From assembly GCA_004297635.1 (NCBI GenBank), contig SCUQ01000523.1, positions 1-8,314 of the forward strand: a DNA stretch of 8,314 nucleotides, written 5' to 3'. The translations under genes were made by a program, and so were the position numbers. The stretch comes from Rhizorhabdus sp. (GTDB lineage Bacteria; Pseudomonadota; Alphaproteobacteria; Sphingomonadales; Sphingomonadaceae). How positions within the stretch are numbered: position 1 is the stretch's first letter; the number at the start of each line of letters is the position of its first letter. The notes under the pieces are model-generated. The model made no database searches, was not told where the DNA came from, and worked only from the letters and a program-made list of their open reading frames with translations. This document shows, in pieces, positions 1 to 5,145 of this stretch.

Positions 1-589
1 CGGCTATGTGCCGGCGGATGTGCTTGGCGACCTCGTCGACCCTACGCACAGGGTGACGGCGCGCGTGGCGCTGTTGTTCGCCGCCCCTTCGATCAAGGCA
101 CCGACGATCGGCACCCTGCCCTTCGGCGCCCACGTCGCCGGCACGACGGCCGATGATTTCCTCCGGACCGATGCCGGCTATCTGCATTATCGTCATGTTG
201 CGCCGATCGGCGAACTGGCGGGCGACCCTGTCGCCGTCGGGGAGACATTCCTCGGCATGCCCTATCTGTGGGGCGGGCGCGGTGCCGACGGCATCGACTG
301 CTCGGGCCTGGTGCAGGTCGCCTTCGCCGCCTGCGGGATCGCCGCCCCGCGCGACACCGATCTGCAGCGCGAAGCATTGGGCGAACCCCTGCCCCAGGAG
401 GCCCGGCTCCGACGAGGCGACATCATTTCCTTTCCCGGCCATGTCGGGCTGATGGTGGACGAAAGCAGCCTGCTCCATGCCAATGCCCATTGGATGAGCG
501 TGGTGATCGAGCCCCTCGCCGACGTCGTGGCCCGCCTCGAACCTCATCATGACCGGCCGATCCTGGGCCGGCGGAGACTGATATCATGA
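1..589 (+). CDS. NlpC/P60 (C40) family cell-wall peptidase, 5' end missing
   Basis: A cysteine peptidase of the NlpC/P60 family, which typically cuts D-gamma-Glu/meso-diaminopimelate-type bonds in peptidoglycan peptides. The reading frame is open to the left edge (first full codon at base 2, reading GYVPADVLGD), so the gene begins upstream; the GTG at base 8 is not a credible start. The first visible part (about residues 1-70 from that GTG) looks like the end of an SH3b-type region with the phrase PTHRVTAR. The catalytic domain follows: PYLWGGR, then GIDCSGLVQ with the nucleophile Cys98, SFPGHVG with His145, and LLHANAHW with His157, giving the expected Cys-His-His order. The C-terminus is complete. 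Its stop codon overlaps the argC start (ATGA, 586-589), so the two are probably co-transcribed and translationally coupled, although their functions are unrelated. The family is certain; the exact substrate is not known. Confidence 0.93.
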   Translation, partial: GYVPADVLGDLVDPTHRVTARVALLFAAPSIKAPTIGTLPFGAHVAGTTADDFLRTDAGYLHYRHVAPIGELAGDPVAVGETFLGMPYLWGGRGADGIDCSGLVQVAFAACGIAAPRDTDLQREALGEPLPQEARLRRGDIISFPGHVGLMVDESSLLHANAHWMSVVIEPLADVVARLEPHHDRPILGRRRLIS

Positions 590-1527
590 CTGCCAGGGTT
601 TTCATCGACGGTGCCGCGGGCACCACGGGCCTCGAAATCCGCGATCGGCTCGCAGGTCGGGCCGACATCGATCTGATCACCATCCCCGAGGAGCGGCGCA
701 AGGATGCGGGCGCCCGCGCCGAAGCGCTCAATGCTGCCGACGCGGTGATCCTCTGTCTGCCCGACGATGCCGCGCGCGAAGCCGTGGCGCTGATCGACAA
801 CCCCCGGGTCCGCGTGGTCGACGCCTCGACCGCGCATCGCACCGCCGCGGACTGGACCTATGGCTTCGCCGAGCTGGAGCCGGGGCAGCGCAAGGCACTC
901 TCGGCGTCGACCCGCATCTCGAACCCCGGCTGCTATCCGACCGGCTTCCTGGCCCTCGTCCGCCCGCTGGTGCGCGAAGGGCTGCTGCCGGCGGACATGC
1001 CGCTCTCCGTCAACGCCGTCTCCGGCTATTCGGGCGGCGGCAAGTCGATGATCGCGATGTTCGAGGATCCTTCCTCGCCGGACGCGACCGACACGGCCTT
1101 CCGGGCCTATGCTCTCGGCCTCGGCCACAAGCATGTGCCGGAGATGCAGAAGCGGGCCGGGCTCGCGCATCCGCCGATCTTCCTGCCTTCGGTGACGCGC
1201 ACCTATCGCGGCATGCTGGTCGAGGTGCCCCTTCACCTTCACCTGCTGCCCGGTCGCCCGGGTGGAAACCAGCTGCGCGAGGCGCTGCTCGCCGCTTACG
1301 AAGGCAGTGCCGTCGTCCATGTCCATCGTGACAGTCCGTCGGTGCTGACCGTCGAGGCGGCGGCCGGGACGGATCGGCTCGATCTCCATGTCTATGCCGA
1401 CGAAAAGGCCGGGCAGGCCCGCCTGATCGCGTTGCTCGACAATCTCGGCAAGGGCGCGGCGGGCGCGGCGGTGCAGAATCTGAACATCGCGCTCGGCCTG
1501 CCCGAGACCGAGGGCCTGCGCCTCTAG
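586..1527 (+). CDS. argC: N-acetyl-gamma-glutamyl-phosphate reductase, type 2
   Basis: Third enzyme of arginine biosynthesis: it reduces N-acetylglutamyl-5-phosphate to the semialdehyde with NADPH in the cytoplasm. At 313 residues it matches the shorter type 2 ArgC (about 310) rather than type 1 (about 345). Visible motifs are the N-terminal dinucleotide loop DGAAGTTG (residues 8-15), the catalytic cysteine Cys116 in SNPGCYPTG, the SGYSGGGK loop (146-153), and His183 in HKHVPEM, the conserved catalytic-domain histidine. The GMLVEVPL strand (209-216) and the C-terminal VQNLNIALGLPE phrase are also family-like. The ATG overlaps the stop of the NlpC/P60 gene by four bases. A GGAG at 573-576, inside that gene, lies nine bases upstream and can serve as ribosome binding site. 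No ARG box was recognised. A hairpin follows the stop at once. The assignment is secure. Confidence 0.97.
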   Translation: MTARVFIDGAAGTTGLEIRDRLAGRADIDLITIPEERRKDAGARAEALNAADAVILCLPDDAAREAVALIDNPRVRVVDASTAHRTAADWTYGFAELEPGQRKALSASTRISNPGCYPTGFLALVRPLVREGLLPADMPLSVNAVSGYSGGGKSMIAMFEDPSSPDATDTAFRAYALGLGHKHVPEMQKRAGLAHPPIFLPSVTRTYRGMLVEVPLHLHLLPGRPGGNQLREALLAAYEGSAVVHVHRDSPSVLTVEAAAGTDRLDLHVYADEKAGQARLIALLDNLGKGAAGAAVQNLNIALGLPETEGLRL

Positions 1528-1535
1528 GGCCTTCT

Positions 1536-1559
1536 GGGCCGGGCCGAACCACCCGGCCC
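1536..1559 (+). terminator. Terminator-like hairpin after argC
   Basis: GGGCCGGG (1536-1543) and CCCGGCCC (1552-1559) form a perfect 8-bp GC-only stem with an 8-base loop, nine bases beyond the argC stop. There is no T run after it, so it is not a textbook intrinsic terminator. It could slow polymerase, help Rho, or protect the 3' end of the message. Confidence 0.5.
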
Positions 1560-1574
1560 CGGGCTTGTAAAGGG

Positions 1575-1646
1575 TCCGAAACGGGCGCATCCTCTCGCCG
1601 TCCGTGCGAAGGGGGAGGATCGCGATGCTGCCCATATGGTTTCGGA
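1575..1646. repeat. Long imperfect hairpin
   Basis: TCCGAAAC (1575-1582) pairs with GTTTCGGA (1639-1646), all 8 bp. Directly inside, GGGCGCATC (1583-1591) pairs with GATGCTGCCC (1624-1633) with one bulged T, giving 9 more pairs; five bases (1634-1638) are unpaired on the right side. A further TCGC/GCGA pair (1595-1598, 1606-1609) can close the tip. The 17 nearly continuous pairs seem more than chance alone would give, though GC content raises the background. Function is unknown: it could be part of a small RNA, a leader, or a decayed repeat. Confidence 0.45.
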
Positions 1647-1786
1647 TCGCCCCGGCGATCCCGCCCATCGGGCCTGGAACCGACAGCGCCCACCGGATGA
1701 ACGCGGGCATCGGCAGGCTCACCGGCAGCTGGCGAAACGACAGCCCCTGCCCAGCGCCCCGATCGGTTTCGCCTGCGGGGCTGTGA
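1625..1786 (+). CDS. Possible small protein, 53 residues, unrecognised
   Basis: The ATG at 1625 is preceded by GGGGGAGG (1611-1618) with a 6-base spacer, a strong ribosome binding site. The product would be 53 residues, starting MLPIWFRIAPAIPPIGPG, with no clear membrane segment and a Pro/Arg/Ser-rich C-terminal half. About four in five third positions are G or C, which fits coding sequence but is not decisive in DNA this GC-rich. It matches no family I know and overlaps the inverted repeats described for this gap, so it may be an accident of a structured region. Confidence 0.2.
   Translation: MLPIWFRIAPAIPPIGPGTDSAHRMNAGIGRLTGSWRNDSPCPAPRSVSPAGL
1731..1784. repeat. Interleaved inverted repeats (potential H-type pseudoknot)
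   Basis: Two perfect 8-bp inverted repeats are interleaved in order A-B-A'-B'. A is GGCGAAAC (1731-1738) and A' is GTTTCGCC (1766-1773); B is ACAGCCCC (1740-1747) and B' is GGGGCTGT (1777-1784). In RNA this order can form a pseudoknot; alternatively the stems could be competing states. The A stem shares the core CGAAAC...GTTTCG with the hairpin at 1575-1646. The element lies about 100 bases upstream of the membrane protein start, where a regulatory leader could sit. No named riboswitch class was recognised. Confidence 0.4.
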
Positions 1787-1868
1787 CGCCGGGGCCACCC
1801 TGATGGTGCCAGCGGCCGTGTAGGATCGCGTTGGTTGCGTACGTCTTCACACCATATTCCATCGAAGC

Positions 1869-1875
1869 GGGGGAG
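1869..1875 (+). promoter_or_regulatory. Ribosome binding site that decides the start at 1883
   Basis: GGGGGAG ends seven bases before the ATG at 1883 but only one base before the in-frame ATG at 1877. This favours 1883 over 1877 and over the further-upstream TTG at 1835. Confidence 0.6.
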
Positions 1876-1882
1876 AATGACG

Positions 1883-2317
1883 ATGAACGACAGTCTCAGC
1901 ATACCGAAATGGTTCTGGATCGTGGGCGCGCTGCTGCTGCTCTGGGGCGCGGCGGGCATATTCGCCTTCTATAGCCAGTTGACCACGCCCTATGACCAGA
2001 TGGTGGCCGAGATGGGCAAGGCTGCCGCCGATTGCATTCGGGATATGCCGGGCTGGCTCTGGTGGGTTTACGGCGTCGCGGTGTGGAGCGGTATCCTGGG
2101 CACCATCGCGCTGCTGCTGCGCCGGGCCTGGGCACGCCCGCTCTATCTGGTCTCGGTGATCGCCGTCGTCGTGCAGTTCGGACACAGCTTTCTGATCGCG
2201 AAAATCCAGAACGTCATGGGCTGGAGCGCCGCCGGCTTTCCCGCCTTCATCGTCGCGATGGGCCTGTTCCAGCTCTGGTTCGCGGACATGGCTAGCAAGA
2301 AGGGCTGGCTGAGATAG
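1883..2317 (+). CDS. Four-helix integral membrane protein, function unknown
   Basis: A 144-residue inner-membrane protein. Four hydrophobic segments are visible, at about residues 10-31, 58-80, 87-107 and 117-135, with a polar stretch (32-57) between the first two and a basic C-terminus (SKKGWLR). Aromatic residues are plentiful at the helix ends (PKWFW, GWLWWVYG). Close relatives in alphaproteobacteria are, as I recall, often labelled 'sugar transporter', but I see no transporter signature and would not rely on that name. The start at 1883 is chosen for its ribosome binding site. The gene stands alone on the plus strand and converges on mltG across a hairpin. It is clearly a real gene (high GC at third positions, clean membrane topology); its role is unknown. 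Confidence 0.85.
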   Translation: MNDSLSIPKWFWIVGALLLLWGAAGIFAFYSQLTTPYDQMVAEMGKAAADCIRDMPGWLWWVYGVAVWSGILGTIALLLRRAWARPLYLVSVIAVVVQFGHSFLIAKIQNVMGWSAAGFPAFIVAMGLFQLWFADMASKKGWLR

Positions 2318-2323
2318 CTTCCG

Positions 2324-2351
2324 CGTCGTTCCGGCGATAATCGGAACGGCG
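2324..2351. terminator. Hairpin between convergent genes, likely bidirectional terminator
   Basis: CGTCGTTCCG (2324-2333) pairs with CGGAACGGCG (2342-2351) over 10 bp, including one G-T wobble, with an 8-base loop GCGATAAT. It lies seven bases after the membrane protein stop and nine bases beyond the mltG stop, so it is well placed to end both transcripts. Neither side has a T run. Confidence 0.6.
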
Positions 2352-2359
2352 TCGCCGGC

Positions 2360-3355
2360 CTACATCTCCCCGCGCGAACGGCGGATGGCGTAGAAACGCT
2401 GCACATTGGCATTGTGCTCGGCAAGGGTGTTGGCGAAGACATGCCCGCCTTTGCCGTCCGCGACGAAATAGAGCGCCGGGCTCTTCGCGGGATCGAGCAC
2501 CGCCTCGATCGCCGCCTTGCTGGGATTGGCGATCGGCCCCTCGGGCAGGCCGGCCGACGCATAGGTATTATAACCGTTGACGGCGTTGAGCTCGGACCGG
2601 CGGATGCGGCGGCCCAGCGGCTTGCCCTGGGTGATCGGGTAGATCACGGTCGGGTCGGCCTGCAGCTTCATCCCCTGACGCACCCGGTTCGAATAGACCG
2701 CGGCCACCATCGGCCGCTCGCTCGCCTTGGCGGTTTCCTTCTCGACGATCGACGCGAGGATCAGCGCATCGCGTTTGCTCGTCACCGCGGAGGTTGGCTT
2801 GCGCGCCGCCGTGCTGGCACGGATGCAGGCGGCGATGCGCACCGCGCTCGACGAGGCCTGGGCGGCGCGCGGCTCGCCCGCCTCGAAACTATAGCTGTCG
2901 GGCAGCACCGATCCTTCGGCCGGCACGGCGACCTGGCCGGTCAGCTCGGGCTCGGCCATCAGCCGCTCGTGAACGAGGATCGACGGCATCCCCTCCGGGA
3001 TCGTCACCAGATGCTGGATGGCCTGGCCATGCTGGAGGATGTCGAGGATCTCGGACCCGCTCGCGCGGGCCGGAATCTCGAACTCGCCCGCGCGGATCGG
3101 TTCATCGGGGCCGAAGCGGCGGGCAAAGCGCAGGAAATTGGTGGTCGAGCGGATCGCCCCCGCTTTCTCCAGCGCACGCGCCGCCGAAGCCAGCGTACCG
3201 CCCTTCTTCACCTGCACGCTGATCTGGCGTTCGAGCGGCCCCTCGCCCCACCAGTCGCGCGATATCCACGCCGCGGCACCGCCGCCGATCATCGCGATCA
3301 GCAGGACCAGCGCGATCAGGCGGCCGATCATCGATGGCTTGCGGCGGCGCCCCAA
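2360..3355 (-). CDS. mltG: Endolytic peptidoglycan transglycosylase MltG carrying an internal inverted segment
   Basis: MltG (YceG family) is anchored in the inner membrane and cuts nascent glycan strands in the periplasm, leaving 1,6-anhydro-MurNAc ends. The 331 residues are close to the E. coli length (about 340). A basic N-terminus and one membrane helix (about 10-30) come first, then a LysM-like region (about 45-110), then the catalytic domain with ASIVEKET, whose Glu205 is the expected catalytic acid, LQADPTVIYP (231-240) and GLPEGPIANP (269-278). Residues 166-182 (QASSSAVRIAACIRAST) do not look like the family. The opposite strand of that block encodes the expected VLARMQAAMRTALDEAW, including the conserved Trp before AAR, so the block is inverted (see 2801-2870). 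The frame stays open but activity may be altered. The start taken is TTG at 3355, seven bases after the fabF stop, with a weak GAG upstream; ATG at 3331 is the alternative and lacks a ribosome binding site. It is co-transcribed with fabF. Confidence 0.95.
   Translation of the reverse strand: MGRRRKPSMIGRLIALVLLIAMIGGGAAAWISRDWWGEGPLERQISVQVKKGGTLASAARALEKAGAIRSTTNFLRFARRFGPDEPIRAGEFEIPARASGSEILDILQHGQAIQHLVTIPEGMPSILVHERLMAEPELTGQVAVPAEGSVLPDSYSFEAGEPRAAQASSSAVRIAACIRASTAARKPTSAVTSKRDALILASIVEKETAKASERPMVAAVYSNRVRQGMKLQADPTVIYPITQGKPLGRRIRRSELNAVNGYNTYASAGLPEGPIANPSKAAIEAVLDPAKSPALYFVADGKGGHVFANTLAEHNANVQRFYAIRRSRGEM
2801..2870 (-). repeat. Invertible-looking segment inside mltG bounded by 10-bp inverted repeats
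   Basis: GCGCGCCGCC (2801-2810) and GGCGGCGCGC (2861-2870) are perfect inverted repeats around a 50-bp spacer (2811-2860). As given, the mltG strand reads spacer codons QASSSAVRIAACIRAST. When the spacer is flipped, it reads VLARMQAAMRTALDEAW, running in phase from ...GEPRAA into AARKPTSAV..., exactly the consensus of this part of MltG as I know it from alphaproteobacteria. No stop appears in either orientation. The pairing stops at the arm ends on both sides, so the boundaries are sharp. No recombinase gene is in the window. A 50-bp spacer is short for classical site-specific invertases, so template switching during replication is an alternative origin. Confidence 0.85.
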
Positions 3356-3362
3356 TGCCGTC

Positions 3363-4628
3363 TCAGTCTTCCACCGCGCGCATGATCAGGCTGGCATTGG
3401 TGCCGCCGAAGCCGAAGCTGTTGTTCAGCACCGCCTTCACCTTGCGCTTCTTCGCCTTGAGCGGAACCAGATCGAAATCCTCCAGGCCGTCGCTGGGGTT
3501 TTCGAGGTTCAGCGTCGGCGGCACGATCTGGTCGCGGATCGCCAGGATGCAGAAGATCGATTCCACCGCGCCCGCGCCGCCCAGCAGATGGCCGATCGCC
3601 GATTTGGTCGAGCTCATCGACACCGTCTGCAGCGCGTCGCCGAACAGCCGGCGGACGGCGCCGGCCTCCAGTTCGTCGCCCAGCGGGGTCGATGTGCCAT
3701 GGGCGTTGATATAGTCGATATCCGACGGCTGCAGGCCGGACTTCTTCAGCGCCATCGCCATCGACCGATAGGCCCCCGATCCTTCGGGATGCGGCGCGGT
3801 CACATGATAGGCGTCACCCGACAGGCCATAGCCGATCACCTCGGCATAGATTTTGGCGCCGCGCGCCTTGGCATGCTCATATTCCTCGAGCACCACCACG
3901 CCAGCGCCCTCACCCATCACAAAGCCGTCGCGGGCTTTGTCATATGGGCGCGAAGCCTTTTCGGGGGTCTCGTTGAAATCGGTCGACAGCGCACGCGCCT
4001 GCGCGAAGCCTGCGATGCCCAGCGGGCAGATCGCCCCCTCGGCGCCGCCGGCCAGCATCACATCGGCATCGTCCATCGCGATCATCCGGGCCGCGTCGCC
4101 GATCGCATGCGCGCCGGTCGAACAGGCGGTGACGACCGCATGGTTCGGGCCGCGCAGACCATATTTGATTGAGACCTGACCCGAGATCAGGTTGATCAGC
4201 CGCCCGTGAACGAAATGCGGAGAGACCCGGCGGGGACCTTTTTCATGCAGCACGATCGATTCGCTGGCGATGCCGGGAAGGCCGCCGATGCCCGATCCGA
4301 TCGACAGGCCCGCGCGATAGCTTTCCTCCTCGCTCATCTCGGTCAGGCCGGCATCCTCCAGCGCCTGTCCGGCGGCATCGATGCCGTAGATGATGAACGG
4401 ATCGACCTGGCGCTGCACCTTATGGTCGACGCGCTTGTTGGGATCGAAGCCATAGGGATGATCCGCCGGCTTCACCTCGCACGCGATCGTGCAGGCATGA
4501 TCGGTCGGATCGAACCGGGTGATCCGGGCGGCGCCGGATTTGCCGGCAAGGATATTGGCCCAGGCGGTTTCGACATCCGCGCCCAGCGGCGTCACGAGCC
4601 CCAGTCCGGTTACGACCACGCGGCGCAT
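3363..4628 (-). CDS. fabF: Beta-ketoacyl-ACP synthase II
   Basis: FabF (KAS II) condenses malonyl-ACP with a growing acyl-ACP in fatty acid elongation and is the main elongating enzyme for long and unsaturated chains. The 421 residues are normal (E. coli 413). The catalytic triad is visible: nucleophile Cys169 in VVTACSTGAH, His310 in NAHGTSTPLGD, and His347 in TKSAIGHLLGGAG, which also contains the conserved Lys342. The C-terminal NNSFGFGGTNASL phrase is typical of KAS enzymes. The ATG has a good ribosome binding site (AGGAG, 4635-4639 on the opposite strand) six bases upstream. It follows acpP after 135 bases that contain a strong hairpin, and precedes mltG by seven bases. FabF rather than FabB is indicated by length, sequence and position behind acpP. 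Confidence 0.97.
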   Translation of the reverse strand: MRRVVVTGLGLVTPLGADVETAWANILAGKSGAARITRFDPTDHACTIACEVKPADHPYGFDPNKRVDHKVQRQVDPFIIYGIDAAGQALEDAGLTEMSEEESYRAGLSIGSGIGGLPGIASESIVLHEKGPRRVSPHFVHGRLINLISGQVSIKYGLRGPNHAVVTACSTGAHAIGDAARMIAMDDADVMLAGGAEGAICPLGIAGFAQARALSTDFNETPEKASRPYDKARDGFVMGEGAGVVVLEEYEHAKARGAKIYAEVIGYGLSGDAYHVTAPHPEGSGAYRSMAMALKKSGLQPSDIDYINAHGTSTPLGDELEAGAVRRLFGDALQTVSMSSTKSAIGHLLGGAGAVESIFCILAIRDQIVPPTLNLENPSDGLEDFDLVPLKAKKRKVKAVLNNSFGFGGTNASLIMRAVED

Positions 4629-4661
4629 GGCATTCTCCTGCTAACGTCTCTCAAACAGCAA

Positions 4662-4706
4662 AGCGGCCCCCCGTCCCATCGGAAAGTCCGGGGTCGGGGA
4701 GCCGCT
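4662..4706 (-). terminator. Attenuator-like hairpin between acpP and fabF
   Basis: AGCGGC/GCCGCT (4662-4667, 4701-4706) closes a long stem that continues as CCCC/GGGG (4668-4671, 4696-4699), CCC/GGG (4675-4677, 4691-4693) and CGGA/TCCG (4680-4683, 4687-4690), with small internal loops. On the transcribed strand it is followed by TTTGCTGTTTG, a weak interrupted U tract. Placed between acpP and fabF, it probably ends most acpP transcripts and lets a fraction continue into fabF and mltG, matching the much larger need for ACP. Confidence 0.55.
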
Positions 4707-4763
4707 CAAAAGCTTCGGCTCGTTCACCTGCCCCGGTCGATCAACGGCCGGCGGGTGGAACGA

Positions 4764-5000
4764 TCAGCCCTTGTTGCTCTCGATGTAGCTGATGGCGTCC
4801 TTGACGGTCGCGATCTTCTCGGCAGCATCGTCGGGAATCTCGACACCGAATTCTTCTTCGAAGGCCATAACCAGCTCGACGATGTCGAGGCTGTCCGCGC
4901 CCAGATCGTCGATGAAGCTGGCTTCCTCGGTGACCTTCTCGGCCTCGACGCCCAGATGCTCGACGACGATCTTCTTAACGCGCTCAGCGGTCTCGCTCAT
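4764..5000 (-). CDS. acpP: Acyl carrier protein
   Basis: A 78-residue acidic four-helix carrier that holds growing acyl chains on a phosphopantetheine arm. The attachment site is Ser37 in [12 protein letters not shown], the canonical DSL motif at the start of helix 2. Length, acidity and the pattern [16 protein letters not shown] are standard for primary ACP. The ribosome binding site is strong: GGAAGG (5009-5014 on the opposite strand) eight bases before the ATG. A promoter-like pair sits upstream (5034-5062), and hairpins separate it from both fabG and fabF. This suggests acpP is made as an abundant short transcript of its own within the fab cluster. Confidence 0.98.
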   Translation of the reverse strand: MSETAERVKKIVVEHLGVEAEKVTEEASFIDDLGADSLDIVELVMAFEEEFGVEIPDDAAEKIATVKDAISYIESNKG

Positions 5001-5033
5001 GTTCTAAACCTTCCTTAGGGTTTCTGTCGCCTG

Positions 5034-5062
5034 CCCTAACGAGGGCCGACTTTGCTTGCAAG
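5034..5062 (-). promoter_or_regulatory. Putative acpP promoter
   Basis: Read on the minus strand, CTTGCA (5062-5057), a 17-base spacer, and TTAGGG (5039-5034) lie about 33 bases before the acpP ATG. The same layout, CTTGCC-N17-CTAGGG, precedes fabD. Both resemble the alphaproteobacterial housekeeping pattern (TTG-rich -35 and a -10 of the GCTAnAwC kind) only partly. The -35 overlaps a palindrome at 5054-5067. Confidence 0.4.
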
Positions 5063-5067
5063 CTTGC
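5054..5067. promoter_or_regulatory. Overlapping palindromes at the acpP -35, possible operator
   Basis: GCTTGCAAGC (5054-5063) and GCAAGCTTGC (5058-5067) are two perfect, overlapping 10-bp palindromes; the stretch also contains GCTTGC twice as a direct repeat. It covers the putative -35 of acpP, a usual place for a repressor or activator site. No known regulator motif was recognised. Confidence 0.3.
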
Positions 5068-5091
5068 TTTGATGACGGGGCGCTCATGCCG

Positions 5092-5116
5092 GGCTTTGGC
5101 GATCCTCGCCAAAGCC
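5092..5116 (-). terminator. Hairpin downstream of fabG
   Basis: GGCTTTGGCGA (5092-5102) and TCGCCAAAGCC (5106-5116) form a perfect 11-bp stem with a 3-base loop, about 30 bases after the fabG stop and before the putative acpP promoter. There is no T run after it on the minus strand, so it is a candidate for Rho-independent pausing, RNA protection or processing rather than a canonical terminator. Confidence 0.5.
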
Positions 5117-5145
5117 GAACCTCAGACCAAAAACACCGGCATTCC

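Larger units (their letters stand above)
1528..1882. other. 355-base intergenic region with unusual secondary-structure potential
   Basis: No convincing gene was found between argC and the four-helix membrane protein. Besides the argC hairpin it holds two further structure candidates (1575-1646 and 1731-1784, listed separately) and one small ORF with a good ribosome binding site (1625-1786). The right end, from about 1830, should carry the promoter of the membrane protein gene, but I see no clear -35/-10 pair. No tRNA, known riboswitch or insertion-sequence end was recognised. In this GC-rich DNA both strands stay open in several frames, so open frames alone mean little here. Confidence 0.6.

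Noticed and set aside
8..10. GTG at base 8 as the start of the NlpC/P60 gene
   Set aside because: The frame is open to the window edge and already reads SH3b-like sequence before this codon; the true start lies outside.
1681..1830. A cobalamin or other known riboswitch upstream of the membrane protein
   Set aside because: The GC-rich paired elements suggested one, but the conserved boxes of the classes I know are not present on either strand.
547..1959. A 470-codon open frame on the minus strand across argC
   Set aside because: It is antisense to a clear argC and its sequence matches no family; long antisense frames are common in GC-rich DNA with strong third-position bias. Its part over the intergenic gap has coding-like codons but no independent end.
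2801..2870. A pair of compensating frameshifts as the explanation for the odd MltG residues 166-182
   Set aside because: The other two frames on the mltG strand give Pro/Arg- or Gly/His-rich peptides unlike MltG. Only the opposite strand gives the family sequence, and the inverted repeats explain the boundaries.
3018..4172. A 384-codon plus-strand frame opposite fabF and mltG
   Set aside because: Arg/His/Ala-rich shadow of genuine fabF and mltG sequence, with no recognisable domain.
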